From QQUD01 sp039029915 (GTDB lineage: Bacteria > Chloroflexota > Anaerolineae > Promineifilales > Promineifilaceae), in contig JBCCFD010000043.1 in NCBI GenBank assembly GCA_039029915.1, positions 1-27,866 of the forward strand: a DNA stretch of 27,866 nucleotides. Direction: 5' to 3'. Shown here in pieces: positions 16,670 to 24,451 of the stretch. The position numbers and the translations under genes were made by a program. The notes beneath the pieces were generated by a model. It did no database searches and was not told where the DNA came from. It saw nothing but the letters and a program-made list of their open reading frames with translations. The stretch's first letter is position 1. Every line of letters starts with the position of its first letter.

Positions 16670-19582
16670 ATGAATTTTTCGTTTCCGATTGCGTTCTTAT
16701 TGCTCTTAACGATTCCATATTTTGTATGGGTGGGGCGTCCGCGCAATACGGCCGTTCGTCGGTGGCGTGAATGGACGAGCTTAGGGGTGCGCATTGTCAT
16801 CTTGCTGTTGCTCACCCTAAGTCTTGCTGGCACCCAGTTTGTGCAGGCTGCCGACCAGCTTGCGGTTATTTTTCTCGTTGACCATTCCGACTCTATCTCA
16901 AATGAACAAAAAGAAACGGCCGAAACTTACATTCGCACCGCGGTCGAGGCGATGCCCCTAAACGACCAAGCGGCCGTTATCGTCTTTGGCAGTGATGCCC
17001 TTGTTGACCGTCCAATGAGTGGCTTGGCAGAGCTAGCTCCGATCCAGTCAGCCCCCCAACAGCTTCAGACAAACTTAGCCGAAGCCATTCAACTTGGGCT
17101 GGCCCTGTTCCCGGCTGGGCACGCCCGGCGTCTAGTCATTTTGAGCGATGGCGCAGATACCGTTGGAGAGGCATTAGAAGCAGCGGATTTGGCAGCGGCG
17201 GCTGGCGTTGAAATCAGCTATGTACCGCTTTCGCAGTCGGTTCCCGATGATGAAGCCTTGCTTACCAGCGTCCGTGCCCCAGCTCGGGTTGTGGAGGGAG
17301 AAACGTTCCGCATTGAAGTCACGGCCGAATCTACGACCGACATGCCAGCCTTTCTGCGCGTGACATCTGGCGGTGATGTCATTCACAGTGAAGAGGTTCA
17401 GCTTAGGCGGGGCGTTAACAATTTAGTCGTCCGCCTACGCGCCACAGAACAGCAGTTTGCTCGCTTTCGGGTCCAGCTCACCCCCGAGTTTGACACCTAT
17501 TTCCAAAATAATCAGATGGCTGCATTTACAGAAATTGTGGGGCCACCCCGCGTCCTCATTATCGCAGAAGAAGGGGCAGTTGATGGAAACGGTGAGCCAA
17601 TCCCCGATGAATCACCCCAAATTCAGCTTGCCTTACAGTCCGCAGGGCTTAATGTAGAGCGCACAACGCCCAGCGATTTACCGGCGAGCCTAGCGGAGTT
17701 GAGCAACTACGCCTCAATTATTTTAGTTAATGTCAATGCCAAGAACCTCTCGCCGCGAAAAATGGATATCATTCAGAGCTATGTGCGCGATTTAGGTGGA
17801 GGCTTAGTGGCCGTTGGTGGGCCTGAAAGCTATGGGATGGGTGGCTACTTTGGCACCGCATTAGAAGAAACGCTCCCAGTTGATATGCAAATCAAGGATC
17901 AGGAGCGATTCCCATCGGTCAGTATTGTTCTCATTATTGATCGCTCGGGCAGTATGGGGGCAGATGAGGGGGGCGTAACCAAGATTCAGCTTGCCGCAGA
18001 GGGTGCGGTACGCGTGGTCGAACTTTTAAATGATTTTGACGAGATTACGGTTATTCCGGTAGATACCCAAGCCAACAATCCCATTGGGCCACTGTCAGCT
18101 GGGGATAAAGAAACGGCCGTTAATCTCATTCGGCGAATCGGCGCTGGCGGTGGTGGTATCTACGTTCGTACCGGGCTTGAAGCAGCGTCTCAAGCGTTGG
18201 CCTCAAGCAGCACACAAGTAAAACATATCGTCATTTTGGCAGATGGCGCAGACTCTGAGCAAAAAGAAGGGGTGCCCGAGCTTATCCGAGGGCTTGCCAC
18301 TGAGGATGTGACGATTTCAACCGTGAGCATTGGGCAAGGACCTGACACCGGCTGGCTTCGCGACATGGCAGAGATCGGAAACGGCCGTTTTCATCTGACC
18401 AACGAAGCGGCTAACCTGCCCCAAATCTTCACTCAAGAAACGACAGCGATTCAGCGCAGCTACCTCATCGAAGAGCGATTCTTCCCAACCCTAAACAGCA
18501 ACAGCCCTATTTTAACGGGCATAACGGCCGTTCCTCCTCTTTATGGCTATGTTGGCACTAGCCCCAAAGACACGGCTCAAGTCATTTTAGAAACCCATCA
18601 GGGTGACCCGCTTTTGGCCAGCTGGCAATACGGGCTGGGTCGCGTTGTGGCGTGGACCTCTGACGCCACCGGTCGTTGGGCAATCGATTGGGTTCAATGG
18701 AATGGATTTGCGGCTTTTTGGACGCAAACCGTACGCTGGACCAATGCCCAAGAGCAAGAGAGCAATCTGGAAGCGTTTGTTACCTACAGCAATGACCAAG
18801 CGATTCTAACGGTTGATGCCCGCGATGAAACAGCCGGTTTTGTTAACAACCTCACTTTGGAAACAAATGTGGTTGGTCCTGAAGGGGCGGTTGAAAATAT
18901 TCCGCTGCAGCAGGTAGGCCCCGGTCAATATGAAGCCAGCTTTGTGCCCAATACGGATGGGGCTTACTTTATGCGAGTGGCGGGTGCCAATGAGTCTTCG
19001 GATGAAAATGGGGAGACCATCGGTCAAACGGTCGGGTGGGTGCTAGGCTACTCGCCTGAATATGCGAGCTTTGAGTCCAATGTTGGCCTGCTGGAGTCGA
19101 TGGCAACCACAACGGGTGGTCAGGATTTATCTGCCCAAGAAACGGCCGTATTTAGTCACGATCTACCTTCAGAACCAGCCTCGCGCCCTATTTGGCACTG
19201 GTTAACATTAACGGCCGTTTTGCTTCTACCCATCGATATCGCCTTTCGGCGTCTCGTTGTGACCCGACAAGATATGCAAAATGCATGGGCCGCGACTTTT
19301 GGCCGCTTCCAAACCCAACCCGTGGCCCCCGCTCCGCGTACAGAGCAAGTATCTCGCCTTTTCCAAGCTAAAGATCGGGCCGCCGCGCCAAAAGCAGCCC
19401 CCGAACCCTCAAAGGATGCCCCACCCCCTATTCAACGACAGGATGCGGTTGAGCAAGCAAAGCCGCAACCTAAGAAGGAACAACCCTCTTCATCACCAAC
19501 CGCCAAAACACCACCAGCGTCTGGTACCTTAGCGTCTCGCCTTCTTGAAAAGCGCAAGTCTCAAAATAACGATAACAATTAA
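16670..19582 (+). CDS. Membrane protein with two vWA domains and a GATase1-like domain
   Basis: Protein of 970 residues. Two N-terminal membrane helices are followed by vWA domain 1 (MIDAS D71-x-S-x-S in FLVDHSDSIS, then ILSDGADT), a beta-rich segment, a class-I glutamine-amidotransferase-like fold (about 288-410, GGGLVAVGGPESYGMGGY) and vWA domain 2 (D424-x-S-x-S in LIIDRSGSMG, then ILADGADS). A third membrane helix lies near residue 855. The C-terminal 100 residues are Pro/Ala/Lys-rich and probably cytoplasmic. The BatA-like plan suggests a metal-dependent protein-interaction scaffold at the membrane. The ATG at 16670 is preferred to the in-frame TTG at 16652. No MoxR ATPase, the usual partner, is in the window. 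The gene holds six ACGGCCGT motifs. Confidence 0.88.
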   Translation: MNFSFPIAFLLLLTIPYFVWVGRPRNTAVRRWREWTSLGVRIVILLLLTLSLAGTQFVQAADQLAVIFLVDHSDSISNEQKETAETYIRTAVEAMPLNDQAAVIVFGSDALVDRPMSGLAELAPIQSAPQQLQTNLAEAIQLGLALFPAGHARRLVILSDGADTVGEALEAADLAAAAGVEISYVPLSQSVPDDEALLTSVRAPARVVEGETFRIEVTAESTTDMPAFLRVTSGGDVIHSEEVQLRRGVNNLVVRLRATEQQFARFRVQLTPEFDTYFQNNQMAAFTEIVGPPRVLIIAEEGAVDGNGEPIPDESPQIQLALQSAGLNVERTTPSDLPASLAELSNYASIILVNVNAKNLSPRKMDIIQSYVRDLGGGLVAVGGPESYGMGGYFGTALEETLPVDMQIKDQERFPSVSIVLIIDRSGSMGADEGGVTKIQLAAEGAVRVVELLNDFDEITVIPVDTQANNPIGPLSAGDKETAVNLIRRIGAGGGGIYVRTGLEAASQALASSSTQVKHIVILADGADSEQKEGVPELIRGLATEDVTISTVSIGQGPDTGWLRDMAEIGNGRFHLTNEAANLPQIFTQETTAIQRSYLIEERFFPTLNSNSPILTGITAVPPLYGYVGTSPKDTAQVILETHQGDPLLASWQYGLGRVVAWTSDATGRWAIDWVQWNGFAAFWTQTVRWTNAQEQESNLEAFVTYSNDQAILTVDARDETAGFVNNLTLETNVVGPEGAVENIPLQQVGPGQYEASFVPNTDGAYFMRVAGANESSDENGETIGQTVGWVLGYSPEYASFESNVGLLESMATTTGGQDLSAQETAVFSHDLPSEPASRPIWHWLTLTAVLLLPIDIAFRRLVVTRQDMQNAWAATFGRFQTQPVAPAPRTEQVSRLFQAKDRAAAPKAAPEPSKDAPPPIQRQDAVEQAKPQPKKEQPSSSPTAKTPPASGTLASRLLEKRKSQNNDNN

Positions 19583-19656
19583 TAGTGCCAATCCGTGGTA
19601 CAAAGGTCCAGATTAATTTTTCTCGTAAGTTTTCATTATTATGGTGCCTCTGTCTC

Positions 19657-19678
19657 TGATTAAGTTGGGGCTTAATCA
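19657..19678. promoter_or_regulatory. Dyad upstream of the small peptide gene
   Basis: TGATTAAG (19657-19664) and CTTAATCA (19671-19678) form a perfect eight-pair dyad around TTGGGG, 28 bases before the ATG. Followed by an A-tract rather than T, it is not a plus-strand terminator. An operator or 5' RNA hairpin is more likely. Confidence 0.45.
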
Positions 19679-19706
19679 AAAAAAATATTGACCTAGGAGC
19701 CAAATC

Positions 19707-19916
19707 ATGCTGAATAATTTTTCACTTTCCACTTTATCTACCAAAGTTAAATTGATAATCGTCATGGGAATTTTTATATTTATGGCGCTACCCTTCTTTA
19801 TGATGAACAGTGCACTGGCTGCAGTTGAGTCTGATGGCGTTGAGGTTGCAGGCTACATTTGGACCGACACAGGTAACCCTGACAACAATCAGGATGGGTA
19901 TATTTGGACAGACTAA
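19707..19916 (+). CDS. Small secreted peptide with two GYIWTD motifs
   Basis: A 69-residue ORF I do not recognise from any family. A hydrophobic signal segment (about 13-38) ends in SALAA, so the mature product would be about 30 residues. It is acidic and contains GYIWTD twice, separated by TGNPDNNQD, with the second copy at the very C-terminus. The GYxW pattern matches the GYSWLG repeats of the subtilase 2.5 kb downstream. Evidence that it is real: a strong TAGGAG SD eight bases from the ATG, a dyad before it and a clear intrinsic terminator after it, making it a self-contained transcript. Possible roles are a secreted signal, a protease substrate or a structural peptide; none is shown. Confidence 0.75.
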   Translation: MLNNFSLSTLSTKVKLIIVMGIFIFMALPFFMMNSALAAVESDGVEVAGYIWTDTGNPDNNQDGYIWTD

Positions 19917-19969
19917 TGTTTAGTTTGCCAAACTAACTTTGACGAAAATAAATCTAAATAAAGAACAGA

Positions 19970-19998
19970 AGTCCGAAAAATAATCGGACTTTTTATTT
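19970..19998 (+). terminator. Intrinsic terminator of the small peptide gene
   Basis: AGTCCGA (19970-19976) and TCGGACT (19984-19990) form a perfect stem followed by a TTTTATTTT tail, about 55 bases after the stop. Confidence 0.85.
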
Positions 19999-20301
19999 TG
20001 GGCGGGCCACAATCATGTATTTACCATCAACATCAAACAACAGTTATTTTAGAATGCGGCGAGGATTTATCTTTGTTTTGCTTTCAAAGCAGCAACGAAC
20101 TGCACCCTCTAAGTGGCAAACAAAAAGGTATTCGAAGCAGCTGCGTGAATAGTTTTTCGCTTACCGAGTTTTGGGAGTCCATTATCGGAAAACTGCTGAG
20201 ACTTTCGCTCAACCAAAACCTTAGGCAAGCTTACGGAGCGAAATACTAGGACTATTCGCACGCTTTACAGTTTTTGCATCTTGACCTAACTTATTTTTAA
20301 T
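19999..20301. other. Noncoding region without recognisable content
   Basis: About 300 bases. A plus-strand 83-codon frame (19998-20249) shows no family resemblance, signal or SD. The stretch AAGTGGCAAACAAAAAGGTA at 20121-20140 loosely resembles the left arm of hairpin copy 3 at 26042-26060. I see no promoter that I trust for the kinase that follows. Confidence 0.4.
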
Positions 20302-21807
20302 ATGCAAACGGCCGTAAAATTTCCGCCTTGGTATACTAAATTGAAGGAGTCCCATTTTTTATACATTTTCTTTATTGGGCTCCTTGGCTTTTCGTTTTTC
20401 ACTCTCGGCCTTGTGGCCTTACCCTCACAATCAGATTTATTCAATTTATTTATACTAGTTTGCTTAGCTGCCATTGCTGAAATCGCTGCCCCTTTTTTAA
20501 CGGTTGGTAAAACAAAAGTGGCGTACGAGGTAGGAACGGCCGTTAGTCTTGCTACAGTGCCCGTTTACGGTCCGGCTATTGGGGCATTTGTGATTTCAAT
20601 TTCAGGTTTATGTTATTGGCTTCATAAATATTATAACGTTCCTCCGAGTAAACGGCGTTGGGATCAGCTCGTCTTTAATATCGGTATGCGCTCGGTTGCT
20701 ATCTATATCGCAGGTTCATTTCTTTGGCTCAGCTACTCATTTAATCCAGCTCTCAACACCTTCATGCTGGTATTGGCTTGGTTAGGCGCAGCAATTATCC
20801 TAGATCAGCTAAATCTTTGGCTTCTTATTGGCTTATTAAGATTGTTAAAAGGGCCAGCCATTAAACCGTTTGATTTCTGGTTAAGCAATCGATGGGCGAT
20901 GTTAACCAATATTGCCGTTGAGGCAATCGGTGGTTTTACTTTAGCCACAGCACTCTTTCTCCATGGTACGTTGGGTGTTATCGTTTTTTTCCTCCCCATT
21001 GGGTTATCAGCCATTTCCTTCCAACTTTATGTCCGTCAAATGAAAGCCCATATGGATAATTTAGAAAATATTATTGAAGAGAGAACCAAAGAGTTAGCTG
21101 ATCTGATGGGTGAGAAGGATGCACTCTTATCCGTTTTAGCTCACGATATGAAAACACCGATTACGAGCATCAATCTTTATGGTTCATTATTAAGAGACAA
21201 ACCAGAGCTAGCGGCTAAAAAGCCCCATATGCTGGATGTAATCCTACGGAGCCAAACAACACTCATTAACATCGTCAATAACATTTTAGATATCGAAAAG
21301 CTATCTTCAAATCGAGAGCTGATTACAAACCCTGAAACCTTTGATTTTGTAGAATTGCTGTCGGCAACGGTCGAATCGTTACAGGCCCATGCCCAACAAA
21401 AGGCAATTAAACTCAACTATTTGCTGCCACCAGGGCCGCTATCGATTCATGCCGATCGAGTCCAAATTGAGCGTGTTTTGCAAAACGTGTTGTCAAATGC
21501 GATTAAATACACGCCGGAAAAGGGGAACGTTGATGTGCGACTACAATCGAATGAAGGCTATCTTCATTTAGACATCATTGACACAGGCTATGGCATCCCT
21601 GAATCTGAACTGCCCTACATTTTTGATCGATACCGCCGGGTGATAAAGCACAAGGATAAAGCATCCGGCACGGGCTTAGGCCTAGCAATCACAAAAGCAT
21701 TGGTGGAATCTCACAACGGTGAGATTCGAGTTGACAGCGTTGAAGAACAAGGCACAACGTTTACAATTACGTTACCGGTAGTTATGAAATCCCCTCAAGC
21801 TAAATAA
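20302..21807 (+). CDS. Membrane sensor histidine kinase (paralog 1)
   Basis: Sensor kinase of 501 residues. Six or seven membrane helices (about 19-243) form an N-terminal domain resembling that of some Chloroflexota HD-GYP proteins; a short coiled linker (IIEERTKELADL) follows. HisKA carries the phosphoacceptor H281 in VLAHDMKTPITS. HATPase_c has N399 in LSNAIKYTPE, G1 DTGYGIP (427-433), an F-box (IFDRYRR) and G2 GTGLGLAI (456-463). All catalytic elements look intact. There is no receiver next to it. The ATG has no SD, and an ACGGCCGT motif begins at codon 3. It is closely related in plan and sequence to the kinase at 24452, and the pair flank the subtilase. Confidence 0.92.
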   Translation: MQTAVKFPPWYTKLKESHFLYIFFIGLLGFSFFTLGLVALPSQSDLFNLFILVCLAAIAEIAAPFLTVGKTKVAYEVGTAVSLATVPVYGPAIGAFVISISGLCYWLHKYYNVPPSKRRWDQLVFNIGMRSVAIYIAGSFLWLSYSFNPALNTFMLVLAWLGAAIILDQLNLWLLIGLLRLLKGPAIKPFDFWLSNRWAMLTNIAVEAIGGFTLATALFLHGTLGVIVFFLPIGLSAISFQLYVRQMKAHMDNLENIIEERTKELADLMGEKDALLSVLAHDMKTPITSINLYGSLLRDKPELAAKKPHMLDVILRSQTTLINIVNNILDIEKLSSNRELITNPETFDFVELLSATVESLQAHAQQKAIKLNYLLPPGPLSIHADRVQIERVLQNVLSNAIKYTPEKGNVDVRLQSNEGYLHLDIIDTGYGIPESELPYIFDRYRRVIKHKDKASGTGLGLAITKALVESHNGEIRVDSVEEQGTTFTITLPVVMKSPQAK

Positions 21808-22332
21808 AAAAGCTAATCAGCTTATCAGCCGGTCAGCAATGAGCTAAAAATTCGCTCAGTCCGCGAAATCTGTGTCATCCGTGTTCTATTTACATTCATT
21901 TGCTGGTGTTGCTGCGCCACATGGTGTCCCATTTAAAACAGCTCAAAATTGAATATTTTGGGCATTCTCGTGACATCGGTACTATTGAGAAACAGGCCTT
22001 ATTCCCTAATAATTCACGTAGGTAAACGGATAAAGATTCGTCCAATGTATTTGAATGATTTTTCCGTTCGCATACGACTGGGATGGGAGTCTCAGCATAC
22101 TTTATTCAATCTTATAAAAGCCAATGCCTGACATCAGTTTGCCTGATGCAATTTTTCTGTTGGTAAAGCTCAATCAGACGCAACGATTCGTTGTGTATTG
22201 ATGCTGTTCGGCCTTGGTATCTTATGCGAGCCGCTTAGTGCTTTGTTGCTAGAGTTTTTTAATTCTTTGTCTCCAAAGAAAGAAATGAATCCTACGTAAT
22301 GAAGTATGAGGCTTACCGAATTGGAGTAACTT
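21808..22332. other. Noncoding region between kinase and subtilase leader
   Basis: About 525 bases with no supported gene. A 60-codon frame at 21949-22131 has no SD, signal or family look. The first 40 bases contain loose AGCTAATCAGC-type repeats, and CCGCGAAATCTGTGTCATCC near 21860 resembles a low-complexity intergenic repeat seen in many genomes. I assign no function. Confidence 0.4.
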
Positions 22333-22431
22333 TAAGTAAATCATCTTGAGGAAATTGAATCACCAGCTGGTGACTGTGATTTACTTACAGGAGAGCAAAA
22401 GCTTGGATCAGGCTGTTCTTTATTAAAGAAC
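22333..22431 (+). promoter_or_regulatory. Nested palindromes in the subtilase leader
   Basis: TAAGTAAATCA (22333-22343) pairs perfectly with TGATTTACTTA (22377-22387). Between them lies the perfect palindrome TCACCAGCTGGTGA (22360-22373). A third dyad, GTTCTTTATTAAAGAAC, is at 22415-22431, 32 bases before the subtilase ATG. The whole could be operator sites or a structured mRNA leader. Confidence 0.55.
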
Positions 22432-22462
22432 TTGTTGTTTTCCATTTCAGGGGAGTTTTTTT

Positions 22463-24190
22463 ATGAAACGAAGTTTTCTTTTAGGGTTATTATTGTTGTT
22501 AACGGCCGTTTTTGTGGTGCCAACCTTTGCCGCCACAGCCGTCGATGCAACACGCCCAGTATTAGTTCAGGCAGAAAACGTTGATACGGCAGCCGAAATC
22601 GTCAACGATTTTGGTGGTCAGGTCAATGAAGAGCTTGCCATTATCAATGCCGTTTCAGCAGATGTGCTGGTGGCCAGCGTATCGGCTATTTCTGATGATC
22701 CGCGAACGGTGGCGGTCTATGATGACAACATGGCTGAAATCGCAGGTCGGAATAATAAACGGCCGTCTCGTTCACAGTTCGGGGCAGCATTTCCCGAAGT
22801 CATGGGGGCTGATGTGGCGTGGGAAGCTGGCGTCACAGGCGACTCAGTCACTGTTGCTGTCCTAGACACCGGTATTGCCAATCAACGCTGGATTAGAGAA
22901 CGTATTGTTGAGCGATATGACGCCTTAGATAACGGTCCGCGCAAAACAGACCCACATGGTCATGGCACGATGATGGCTAGCCTAATTGGCAACGACAGAA
23001 CATATCGTCGTCTCTACGTCAGCGTGGCACCAGAAGTTCAGTTCGTAGACGTCCGCGTCTTAGACAGTGAAGGGAAAGGCACCTATACAGACATTGTAGA
23101 AGGTTTAAATTGGGTGCTAGAAAACAAAGACGAGCTAAATATTCGCGTGGTAAACATGTCACTGATGAGTGCGGTTAATGGTCCTTACTGGGCTGACCCT
23201 ATCAATCAATCAGTGGAAGCCCTTTGGGAAGCAGGCATTGTGGTTGTCGCAGCGGCTGGAAACGGCGGCTCTGACCCAATGACGATTTCGGCGCCGGGGA
23301 ATGATCCATTTATTATCACAGTGGGTGCATTTACTGATAATTACACGCCAGACGACTTATCTGATGATTATATTGCCCCTTTTAGTGGTGCAGGCCCTAC
23401 AGAGATGGGCTTCATTAAACCGGATATTGTTGCACCCGGAGCACACATGGCGGCCAAAGCGCCGAACAACAGTATTTTTGCCCAAGAAAACCCAGACCTC
23501 AACGTGCGAGGCAACTATTACAAAATTGCGGGCACCTCCGCCGCAACGGCCGTGACATCCGGCGCGATTGCCTTAATGCTTGATGCCAATCCAGACATGA
23601 CGCCTGACGAAGTGAAATACGCTTTGATGGCATCTGCTCAATCAGCCGCTTATGATGATGGGCAACTCGTTTGGAGCGTTTTCCAACAGGGTGCTGGTCG
23701 CATTTCGCTGCATGAGTCAGTCTTAAACCCGCCTGAAGGGGAAGCAAACGTTGGCATGGAGCCAGGTGGCACTTATGTTGGCCCTGTTGCTTACCAAACA
23801 GATGATGATGGAAGCAACGGTAAGTTTGTCATTGTAGATGAAGAAGGTAATCCTATCGCTGATGCTGAAGGCTATTCATGGCTCGGCGGTTACTCGTGGC
23901 TTGGTGGTTACTCATGGCTCGGCGGCTACTCGTGGCTCGGCGGCTACTCGTGGCTCGGCGGCTACTCATGGCTCGGTGGTTACTCATGGCTCGGTAGCGT
24001 TGACGATTGGCAAGATTGGTCAACCGATGCGGTGTGGCAAAGCGGCTATTCGTGGCTCGGCGGCTACTCATGGCTCGGCGGCTACTCATGGCTCGGTGGC
24101 TATTCGTGGCTTGGTGGCTATTCGTGGCTTGGTGGTTACTCATGGCTTGGCATCGCCGAGTTCCCAGAAGCAACACCACCATCTCCATAG
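22463..24190 (+). CDS. Secreted subtilisin-like serine protease with 13 GYSWLG repeats
   Basis: Peptidase S8 family protein, 575 residues. The signal peptide ends near TFAA (residue 24). Residues about 30-95 look like an inhibitor-I9-type propeptide. The catalytic domain (about 105-420) has the triad D135 (VAVLDTGIA), H167 (HGHGTMMAS) and S359 (AGTSAATA), with oxyanion N267 (AAAGNGG). The C-terminal tail carries seven GYSWLG units (470-511), a Trp-rich 16-residue spacer (SVDDWQDWSTDAVWQS, 512-527), six more units (528-563) and a short IAEFPEATPPSP end. There is no sorting motif. The SD is GGGGAG seven bases upstream. Predicted activity is extracellular proteolysis; the repeats may bind, multimerise or be processed. 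Confidence 0.93.
   Translation: MKRSFLLGLLLLLTAVFVVPTFAATAVDATRPVLVQAENVDTAAEIVNDFGGQVNEELAIINAVSADVLVASVSAISDDPRTVAVYDDNMAEIAGRNNKRPSRSQFGAAFPEVMGADVAWEAGVTGDSVTVAVLDTGIANQRWIRERIVERYDALDNGPRKTDPHGHGTMMASLIGNDRTYRRLYVSVAPEVQFVDVRVLDSEGKGTYTDIVEGLNWVLENKDELNIRVVNMSLMSAVNGPYWADPINQSVEALWEAGIVVVAAAGNGGSDPMTISAPGNDPFIITVGAFTDNYTPDDLSDDYIAPFSGAGPTEMGFIKPDIVAPGAHMAAKAPNNSIFAQENPDLNVRGNYYKIAGTSAATAVTSGAIALMLDANPDMTPDEVKYALMASAQSAAYDDGQLVWSVFQQGAGRISLHESVLNPPEGEANVGMEPGGTYVGPVAYQTDDDGSNGKFVIVDEEGNPIADAEGYSWLGGYSWLGGYSWLGGYSWLGGYSWLGGYSWLGGYSWLGSVDDWQDWSTDAVWQSGYSWLGGYSWLGGYSWLGGYSWLGGYSWLGGYSWLGIAEFPEATPPSP
23870..24151 (+). repeat. 18-bp tandem repeats encoding GYSWLG
   Basis: Seven units at 23870-23995 and six at 24044-24151, separated by 48 unique bases. 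Each unit is GGY-TAY-TCR-TGG-CTY-GGY; the 13 copies differ only at these third positions, so the encoded hexapeptide is invariant. Confidence 0.97.
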
Positions 24191-24239
24191 TCAAATGAAA
24201 TGAATTGCCTGCTTTGATTAACACAATGGCGACACCCTT

Positions 24240-24300
24240 CGTTTCCTCGAAGTTCCGAAGCTTTTATCTAACAGGGTTTTCAATTTAGAATCCTCGGAAC
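24240..24300 (+). repeat. 61-bp dispersed repeat, copy B
   Basis: About 92% identical to copy A at 9793-9853 over 61 bases, with related upstream sequence (GAATTGCCTGCTTTGA at 24202-24217). It contains a GTTCCGA / TCGGAAC inverted repeat and starts 50 bases after the subtilase stop. Confidence 0.8.
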
Positions 24301-24344
24301 CTTAAGCTGTTAACGTCACGTAAAAAGATGAAATGAATGATACT

Positions 24345-24387
24345 AAATCCCCGTGATCTCCTATGGGCATCACGGGGATTTTCTTTT
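24345..24387 (+). terminator. Strong intrinsic terminator of the subtilase gene
   Basis: AATCCCCGTGAT (24346-24357) and ATCACGGGGATT (24369-24380) form a perfect 12-pair stem with an 11-base loop, followed by TTCTTTT. Confidence 0.9.
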
Positions 24388-24451
24388 AAGCTAATTTGGC
24401 ACCAATAGGTGGTGCAAACCTTTTTTTATCGATTTTTTTGGCATTCTCACT

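Noticed and set aside
19998..20249. 83-codon ORF after the peptide terminator
   Set aside because: No SD, no recognisable domain or signal, and it begins inside the terminator tail.
21949..22131. 60-codon ORF between the kinase and the subtilase
   Set aside because: No SD or family resemblance; composition typical of noncoding AT-rich sequence.
23870..24151. CRISPR array
   Set aside because: Units are 18 bp, directly abutting without unique spacers and in frame with a coding sequence.
23838..24224. Long Arg/Ala-rich or Met-rich ORFs on both strands across the GYSWLG region
   Set aside because: They are out-of-frame readings of the 18-bp repeat; only the subtilase frame shows synonymous-only variation and a complete enzyme upstream.
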